From assembly GCF_003724155.1 (NCBI RefSeq), contig NZ_RJJQ01000021.1, positions 19,923-83,922 of the forward strand: 64,000 nt of DNA, given 5' to 3'. Position 1 is the first letter of the stretch; each line of letters starts with the position of its first letter. Positions 59,253 through 64,000 of the stretch are shown in pieces. The notes under the pieces are model-generated. The model was given only the letters and a program-made list of their open reading frames with translations, did not search any database and was not told where the DNA came from. The DNA is from Flexivirga caeni (GTDB lineage Bacteria; Actinomycetota; Actinomycetes; Actinomycetales; Dermatophilaceae). The translations under genes were made by a program, and so were the position numbers.

Positions 59253-60467
59253 TCACCGCGTGTAGCGCAGCATCCGCCAGGTCGACGCCGTCGCGATCAC
59301 GATGATCAGCACGGAGAACCAGACGACCAGGGTGACCGTCGGCACCCAGGTGAGCAGGACGCCACACGCGATGACCGGCACGGTGATCCCAGCGTATGCC
59401 GCGAGGAACATCCCGGCGACGGTCTCCCCGCGGCGCGTGGGGTGTGCCATCCGGTTGGCGGCGGCAATGCTGGAGGCAAAGATCAGCCCTATGCCCGCGC
59501 CGGCCACGATTCCGCCGACGGCGAAGACGGCCAGCGAGGCGACCATCGTGCCGATCGCGACCAGCGCCAGACCCGCGGCAATGAGCCCGACGCCGGTCTG
59601 CAGCTTGCGCCGCGGGAGCAGGCGGGTGAGCGCGACCTGCGAGACCGACGACGCACCGATCGCCCCGCAGACGATCAGGCCGGTCGCCAGCCGCGAGCGC
59701 TGGTGCATCACGTCCCCGAGCACGCTGCCAGTGAGGGAGGTGAAGAAGCCGAGCACCGCGAACGATCCCGCCGCGGCCAGTCCGGCAGCGATGAATTCAC
59801 CTCGTACCTCTGCGGATACGCTCACGCGTTGCGGATGGTATGACGGTGCCGGATCCGGCCGGGCGACGGTCTCGGGCACGATCAGTGCGGTCACCGCGAC
59901 GAGCGCGAGCACGACCAGGAAGACGAGGAACGGCAGGGTCAGCGGGTCGGGGAGCCACTCGGTGAGGATCCCGCCGATCAGCGGGCCGAGCGCCAGCCCG
60001 CCGGTGTTGACCGCACTAGCGACCAGGCTGGCCCGCCGGCCGTCCTCGTCCGGTGCGCCGACCCCGCGCAGCTCGGTGAGGTGCGCGGTCGCGGTCGACG
60101 TCAGCGCACCGATGCCCACGCCGCAGATGAAACGCGCGACGAGCAGGCTTCCGACGTCCTTGCGCAGGATGAAGATCAGGCAGGACACGACCTCGGTGGC
60201 CACCGCGCCGAGCAGCACCCGCCGCCTGCCCAGGTAGTCGGACACGTGGCCGGCGAAGAACAGCCCGGCCATCACGCCGAAGCCGTATGCCGCGAAGATG
60301 ACCGTGATCAGGACGGTCGGGAAGTGGTCGCGCGCCTTGTAGAGGCCGTACATCGGCGTCGGCAGCGTGGTGAACGCCATCGTGGCTGCGAAGGCCGCGG
60401 CGATCAGCCAGAAGGACCGCCGGTGCCGGAGGTGGTCGGCCCCACTCGGCCGGGCGGCTGTCGTCAT
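59253..60467 (-). CDS. MFS transporter, 12-helix
   Basis: This 404-residue membrane protein has MFS motif A in the form GHVSDYLGRRRVLLG. Other conserved stretches are LVARFICGVGIGALTST and NTGGLALGPLIGGIL. It resembles drug or sugar-efflux type transporters of the 12-helix class. The start at MTTAARPSG (60467) is followed by a basic stretch before the first helix; the larger upstream frame overlaps the PPK2 gene and is a shadow. The substrate is unknown. It converges with pdxY. Confidence 0.87.
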   Translation of the reverse strand: MTTAARPSGADHLRHRRSFWLIAAAFAATMAFTTLPTPMYGLYKARDHFPTVLITVIFAAYGFGVMAGLFFAGHVSDYLGRRRVLLGAVATEVVSCLIFILRKDVGSLLVARFICGVGIGALTSTATAHLTELRGVGAPDEDGRRASLVASAVNTGGLALGPLIGGILTEWLPDPLTLPFLVFLVVLALVAVTALIVPETVARPDPAPSYHPQRVSVSAEVRGEFIAAGLAAAGSFAVLGFFTSLTGSVLGDVMHQRSRLATGLIVCGAIGASSVSQVALTRLLPRRKLQTGVGLIAAGLALVAIGTMVASLAVFAVGGIVAGAGIGLIFASSIAAANRMAHPTRRGETVAGMFLAAYAGITVPVIACGVLLTWVPTVTLVVWFSVLIIVIATASTWRMLRYTR

Positions 60468-60541
60468 ACCCCCATCGTGGCCCGGTGCCGGCTCACCTGC
60501 CGCCGGCGGGTCGGACACCGACCCCGCCGACCCCGGGGAAG

Positions 60542-61444
60542 TCAGCGCCCGGAGCGGTAGCCGCCCTGGAAGCCGTCCTCGCCCTCGTCGAGGATCTGCT
60601 TGGCCGACCCGACGATCTTGGGGTCGGGGTAGCCGATGACGGCACGGTCCTTGCCCGGGTAGGGGAGCAGATCGAGCACGTAGCGCATCGCTTCCAGGCG
60701 GCCGCGCTTCTTGTCGTTGGACTTGATCACCGTCCAGGGTGCCCATGCCGTGTCGGTGTGCTCGAACATGGCTTCCTTCGCCTCGGTGTAGGCGTTCCAC
60801 TTGTCGAGGCTGGCCAGGTCGGTGGGGCTGAGCTTCCACTGCTTGACCTGGTCGGTCGCGCGGCGTTCGAAGCGGGTGATCTGCTCCTGCCGTCCGACGG
60901 AGAACCACAGTTTGATCAGCCGGATGCCGGACGAGACCCACATGTGCTCGAGTTCGGGGCAGGAGCGCATGAACTCCTCGTACTGGTCATTGGTGCAGTA
61001 GCCCATGACATGCTCGACACCGGCCCGGTTGTACCAGGAGCGGTCGAAGAAGACGATTTCGCCGCCGGCCGGGAGGTGGGCGACATACCGCTGGAAGTAC
61101 CACGCGGATTGCTCACGCTCCGTGGGCTTTTCGAGCGCGACGACGGTGGCGCCACGCGGGTTGAGGTGCTCGGTGAAACGCTTGATCGCGCCACCCTTGC
61201 CGGCGGCGTCCCGGCCTTCGAAGGCGATCACGATCTTCTGCCCGGTGCCCTTGACCCACGCCTGCATCTTGAGCATCTCGATCTGCAGGTCGCGCTTGAT
61301 CCGTTCGTATTCCTTGCGCGTGATCTTCGTGTCGTAGGGATAGCCGATCTTCCACGCGTCGTGGTGTACGGCGGGCAGGTCCACCTGCGGGGCGGTGACG
61401 AGCGAAGCGGCTGCCTCCGGCGCGGCAGGCTGTGTGTCCTCCAT
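60542..61444 (-). CDS. ppk2: polyphosphate kinase 2 (PPK2)
   Basis: This 300-residue protein has the PPK2 Walker A FEGRDAAGKGGAIKRF, Walker B region VFFDRSWYNRAGVEHVMG and the lid region around RFERRATDQVKQWKLSPTD. A single PPK2 domain of this length is typical of class I enzymes, which make NTPs from NDPs with polyphosphate. I start at MEDTQPAAPEA (61444); the upstream extension is unlikely. It is divergent from an alcohol dehydrogenase gene. Confidence 0.92.
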   Translation of the reverse strand: MEDTQPAAPEAAASLVTAPQVDLPAVHHDAWKIGYPYDTKITRKEYERIKRDLQIEMLKMQAWVKGTGQKIVIAFEGRDAAGKGGAIKRFTEHLNPRGATVVALEKPTEREQSAWYFQRYVAHLPAGGEIVFFDRSWYNRAGVEHVMGYCTNDQYEEFMRSCPELEHMWVSSGIRLIKLWFSVGRQEQITRFERRATDQVKQWKLSPTDLASLDKWNAYTEAKEAMFEHTDTAWAPWTVIKSNDKKRGRLEAMRYVLDLLPYPGKDRAVIGYPDPKIVGSAKQILDEGEDGFQGGYRSGR

Positions 61445-61641
61445 TTGGCCAAGTCTGGGGCTCTCGGTGGCGATCGCCAAGGATTTTCGGGAAATTCCCG
61501 GGTGCTGGGAAGTGAACTGCTCAGGTCCTGCGTCGGCCTCGTCGGCAGGGGCATTTGCCGACCGCGCGCCGTCGGTAGCGTGGGAATAGCTCAGGCCGTA
61601 TGGCGTTGCTGCCATGCGGGGGCTGACGAGAGGATGAGCAC

Positions 61642-62664
61642 GTGCGCGGAGTGGTGTTGCATGCAGCGGGTGATGTGCGGGTCGAGGAGCGCGACGACCC
61701 GCGGATCGAGTTGCCGACTGACGCGATCATCTGGGTTGCGGCAGCGTGCGTGTGCGGCTCGGACCTGTGGCCGTACCGGGGCATCAATGAGGTGACGGAT
61801 CCAACTCCGATGGGGCATGAGTATGTCGGTGTCGTCGAAGAGGTCGGTGCCGACGTGAGGACGGTCGCGCCCGGCGATTTCGTCGTCGGCTCGTTCATGG
61901 CCTCGGACGGCACCTGCGAGATCTGCCAGGCGGGCTACCAATCCCGTTGCGCGCACGTCGAACCCGTCGGTCGCAGCGGCACTCAGGCCGAGCACGCGCG
62001 CATCCCGTGGGCGGACGGCACGCTGGTGGTGACCCCGGGTATGCCCGACGCTGACCTGATCCCGTCGTTACTCGCCGCGTCCGACGTGCTCGGCACCGGA
62101 TGGTTCGCCGCGGTTGCCGCGCAGGCCGGTCCGGGCAAGACCGTGGCGGTGGTCGGTGACGGCGCGGTGGGTCTCCTGGGCATACTCGCCGCACGGGAAC
62201 TCGGCGCCGAGCGGATCATCGCGATGAGCCGGCACGAGCCGCGCCAGGCGCTGGCGCGGGAGTTCGGTGCCACTGACGTCGTGGTCGAGCGAGGTGACGA
62301 AGGCGTCGAGCGCATCAAGGAGCTCACCGGCGGGTATGGCGCACACGGCGTCATCGAGGCGGTCGGCACCCAGGAGGCGATGCAGCAGGCGATCCGCTCG
62401 ACGCGCCCGGGTGGACACGTCGGCTTCGTCGGAGTGTCGCACGACGTCTCGCTGACCGGTCAGGAGCTTTTCTACGCGACGGTCAGCCTGCTCGGCGGCC
62501 CGGCGCCGGTCCGCCACTATCTGCCGGATCTCATCGACCGCATCTGGAGCCGAAAGATCAATCCCGGCAAGGTTTTCGACCTCACGCTGCCGCTCAGCGA
62601 CGCCGCCGAGGGGTATGCCGCAATGGATGAGCGGCGCGCCATCAAGACCCTGTTGACGGTATGA
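61642..62664 (+). CDS. zinc-dependent alcohol dehydrogenase (MDR family)
   Basis: This 340-residue protein has the catalytic zinc site C in VCGSDLWPY and HE in MGHEYVG. The structural-zinc region is reduced: only CEIC and SRC remain, so the usual four-cysteine set is incomplete. The Rossmann motif is VAVVGDGAVGLLG. It resembles glutathione-independent formaldehyde or threonine-type dehydrogenases. GAGAGGATGAGCAC precedes the GTG start. The substrate is unknown. Confidence 0.85.
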   Translation: MRGVVLHAAGDVRVEERDDPRIELPTDAIIWVAAACVCGSDLWPYRGINEVTDPTPMGHEYVGVVEEVGADVRTVAPGDFVVGSFMASDGTCEICQAGYQSRCAHVEPVGRSGTQAEHARIPWADGTLVVTPGMPDADLIPSLLAASDVLGTGWFAAVAAQAGPGKTVAVVGDGAVGLLGILAARELGAERIIAMSRHEPRQALAREFGATDVVVERGDEGVERIKELTGGYGAHGVIEAVGTQEAMQQAIRSTRPGGHVGFVGVSHDVSLTGQELFYATVSLLGGPAPVRHYLPDLIDRIWSRKINPGKVFDLTLPLSDAAEGYAAMDERRAIKTLLTV

Positions 62665-62704
62665 CGGGGCAGTCGGGTGGGGCGGGGCGGCGGCCCGGTG
62701 TCGC

Positions 62705-62770
62705 GAATGACGGCTTCCTCGCCGAATGACGGCGGGATTGCACCGTCGCTCGGGGAATCCGCCGTCACTC
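62705..62770 (+). repeat. FFRR palindromic element, TGACGG family, copy D
   Basis: GAATGACGGC occurs at 62705 and 62724, then ACCGTCGCTC at 62742 and GCCGTCACTC at 62761. Aligned on TGACGG/CGTC the spacings are 19/17/19. It starts 40 bp after the alcohol dehydrogenase stop and ends 48 bp before the HutD-like gene. Confidence 0.72.
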
Positions 62771-62818
62771 GGCGGGCCGGGGCCGGCGTGCGAATGCGCA
62801 TGATCGAAGGATTGCGGA

Positions 62819-63379
62819 ATGTTCAGTGAACCCGTCCGTTTCGCGGACGCATCGACGATGCCCTGGCTGGGTGGTGGTGGCGTCACCCACGAGTTGGCGC
62901 GCTACCCGGCCGAGGGCGAGTTCGGCTGGCGACTGAGCGTCGCCGAGGTCGAGCAGGACGGGGACTTCTCCAGGCTTGCCGGGGTCGATCGGGTCATCGT
63001 GCTGTGCTCGGCCGGTCGTATGGCGCTGCACTCCGCGGGATCTGTTGATTTGCAACGGTTTTCGCCATACGCGTTCGACGGCGGAGCCGAGATCAGGTGC
63101 ACCGTGCCGGACGGACCGACGCGCGACTTCAATGTGATGACGCGTCGTGGACGGTATGTCGCTGACGTCTCGACCGTCGTGCGCGATCGCGCCGTGGTCG
63201 ACGCATCTCCCGGCGCAGACGTCTTCGTGGTCTGCCTCGACGGCGAGGTCGCCTGTGGTGCGCAGCTGGGCGTCTTCGACCTCGTGCGCCTGGCGGGGGC
63301 GACGGAAGTGGACGCGGCATCCGGCGCGGCGGCGATTGTTTCGATCCGGTCCGCTAGTGATGTATCAGGAAGAAACTAG
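62819..63379 (+). CDS. HutD/Ves-family protein
   Basis: This 186-residue protein has the HutD/Ves pattern: an N-terminal PWLGGGGVTHELARYP region, FGWRLSVAEVEQDGDFSRLAGVDRVIVL (in parts), then LQRFSPYAFDGGAEI and FNVMTRRGRY, ending in a cupin-like beta fold. Ves is cold-induced in enteric bacteria and HutD accompanies histidine use; the biochemical function is unknown. No hut genes are nearby. GAAGGATTGCGGA precedes the ATG. Confidence 0.87.
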   Translation: MFSEPVRFADASTMPWLGGGGVTHELARYPAEGEFGWRLSVAEVEQDGDFSRLAGVDRVIVLCSAGRMALHSAGSVDLQRFSPYAFDGGAEIRCTVPDGPTRDFNVMTRRGRYVADVSTVVRDRAVVDASPGADVFVVCLDGEVACGAQLGVFDLVRLAGATEVDAASGAAAIVSIRSASDVSGRN

Positions 63380-63505
63380 ATTCGGAGCGCTCGCGGCCGG
63401 GAAGCGAGGGCGAAGCCGGTCCTGAGTCGTGGAGGGGCGAAGCGGGGGATCGTATCGAAGGACGAAGCGGAGGGCGGCGTATCGAGGCCCGATCGTCCCG
63501 TCGTC

Positions 63506-63657
63506 GAGCGGGGTACTTCGGTGTCGAGCGGGGTAGATATCCGGGGTTTGAGTGTGCGTGGTTGTACCCCGGTCGGTGGGCTTCCACCCCGCTCGGCGAG
63601 AGGAGCGCGCAGCCCGAGGTCGTACGCCGGTCGGCGCGGCCGTACCCCGCTAGGTGA
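63506..63657 (+). repeat. FFRR palindromic element, GAGCGGGGTA family, copy B (extended)
   Basis: GAGCGGGGTA occurs at 63506 and 63526; TACCCCGGTC at 63565 and CACCCCGCTC at 63585 (20/39/20, identical to the copy at 15464). A fifth inverted module TACCCCGCTA follows at 63643. The 368-bp gap between the HutD-like and HNH genes (63380-63747) holds no gene. Confidence 0.72.
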
Positions 63658-63747
63658 GGCGTGGTCCGGCCTGGCATGCGTCGGGCGTCGCGGGGCCACG
63701 CTTGTCGAACTGGTCCGATGCCGCTCAGGCGGCCGCTCCGCTGCTCC

Positions 63748-64000
63748 TCAGGCTGCGTCGCGGGTGGGCATCCGGTCGGGGGTCAGGTCCCAGCACACCC
63801 CGGCGGCGGTGACGGCTGCGAGCAGCCCGAGCCGGTGGACCAGGTGGTGGTGGAACGCGCACAACATGGCCGAGTTGATCAGGCAGGTGGTGCCGCCGGC
63901 CCACCACGGGTTCACGTGATGGACTTCGCACATGCCCGGTGGCCGGTCACACCCAGGGAAGGTGCATCCGTGGTCTCGGGTGATGACGGCGGTGCGTAAC
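63748..64000 (-). CDS. HNH endonuclease, C-terminal part (DUF222-type; 5' end outside window)
   Basis: The minus-strand frame is open to the right edge. It shows the HNH motif CTFPGCDRPPGMCEVHHVNPWWAGGTT (in parts), NSAMLCAFHHHLVHR and a WDLTPDRMP-type ending, as in the large actinobacterial DUF222-HNH family. These proteins occur in many near-identical copies per genome; their role is unsettled. The N-terminal domain cannot be seen here. Confidence 0.88.
   Translation of the reverse strand, partial: LRTAVITRDHGCTFPGCDRPPGMCEVHHVNPWWAGGTTCLINSAMLCAFHHHLVHRLGLLAAVTAAGVCWDLTPDRMPTRDAA

Overview
This window looks like chromosomal DNA of a high-GC actinobacterium, most likely order Micrococcales. 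That placement is inferred from the GC-rich codon third positions, many leaderless starts with a TANNNT box 6-7 nt upstream, a 'sunset'-domain protein and an HNH endonuclease with the look of the DUF222 type. I see no tRNA, rRNA, CRISPR array, insertion sequence or prophage.

Layout. (1) 1-3.3 kb: end of an ABC importer operon, with an alkaline-phosphatase-superfamily hydrolase and a convergent GntR/UTRA regulator. (2) 3.6-4.3 kb: MgtC-like membrane protein. (3) 4.4-13.1 kb: a complete hydroxyproline catabolic island. It has a three-subunit D-hydroxyproline dehydrogenase, a deaminase, an epimerase and a ketoglutarate-semialdehyde dehydrogenase, plus a divergent Xaa-Pro peptidase and an FCD-type GntR regulator. 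A shared 16-bp promoter motif links its two transcription units. (4) 13.1-14.4 kb: copper-related YcnI and CopC-like proteins. (5) 14.4-21 kb: two oxidoreductases, two regulators, and a molybdate/tungstate importer whose permease and ATPase are fused. (6) 21-29.4 kb: methyltransferase, SpoU RNA methyltransferase, a heterodimeric ABC exporter with its regulator, and a TetR/DHA2-type MFS pair. (7) 29.5-31.3 kb: a P1-family aminopeptidase gene broken by a 61-bp direct-repeat insertion, and an FMN reductase. (8) 31.5-40.4 kb: a tellurium-resistance (Ter) stress cluster with TelA, three TerD-family proteins, a DUF475/TerC-like membrane protein, a HAD hydrolase and twin phosphoribosyltransferase-like proteins. 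(9) 40.5-64 kb: mixed housekeeping and accessory genes. These include an amidase, amidohydrolase, CPBP protease/ABC operon, two acyl-CoA ligases, RpiR-MurQ, MarR, App1-like phosphatase, Fpg/Nei glycosylase, rhodanese, TetR/MDR pair, pyridoxal kinase, MFS, PPK2, alcohol dehydrogenase, HutD-like protein and a truncated HNH endonuclease.

The most unusual content lies between genes. Eleven short elements share one architecture: a ~10-bp module twice in direct orientation, then twice inverted. The arm spacing is fixed (20/29/20, 20/39/20 or 19/17/19), and the module sequence differs by family but usually begins GAG(C/T)G or GAATG. Many of them contain the TGA stop codons of neighbouring genes. A second repeat type sits just upstream of start codons and carries a mini-ORF beginning MSERSERP, joined to the genes by ATGA overlaps. 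A third is a six-copy array of a 10-mer at ~51-53 bp spacing near 43.7 kb. Coordinates and motifs were read by eye. Family assignments rest on recognised motifs and gene context, not on database searches.
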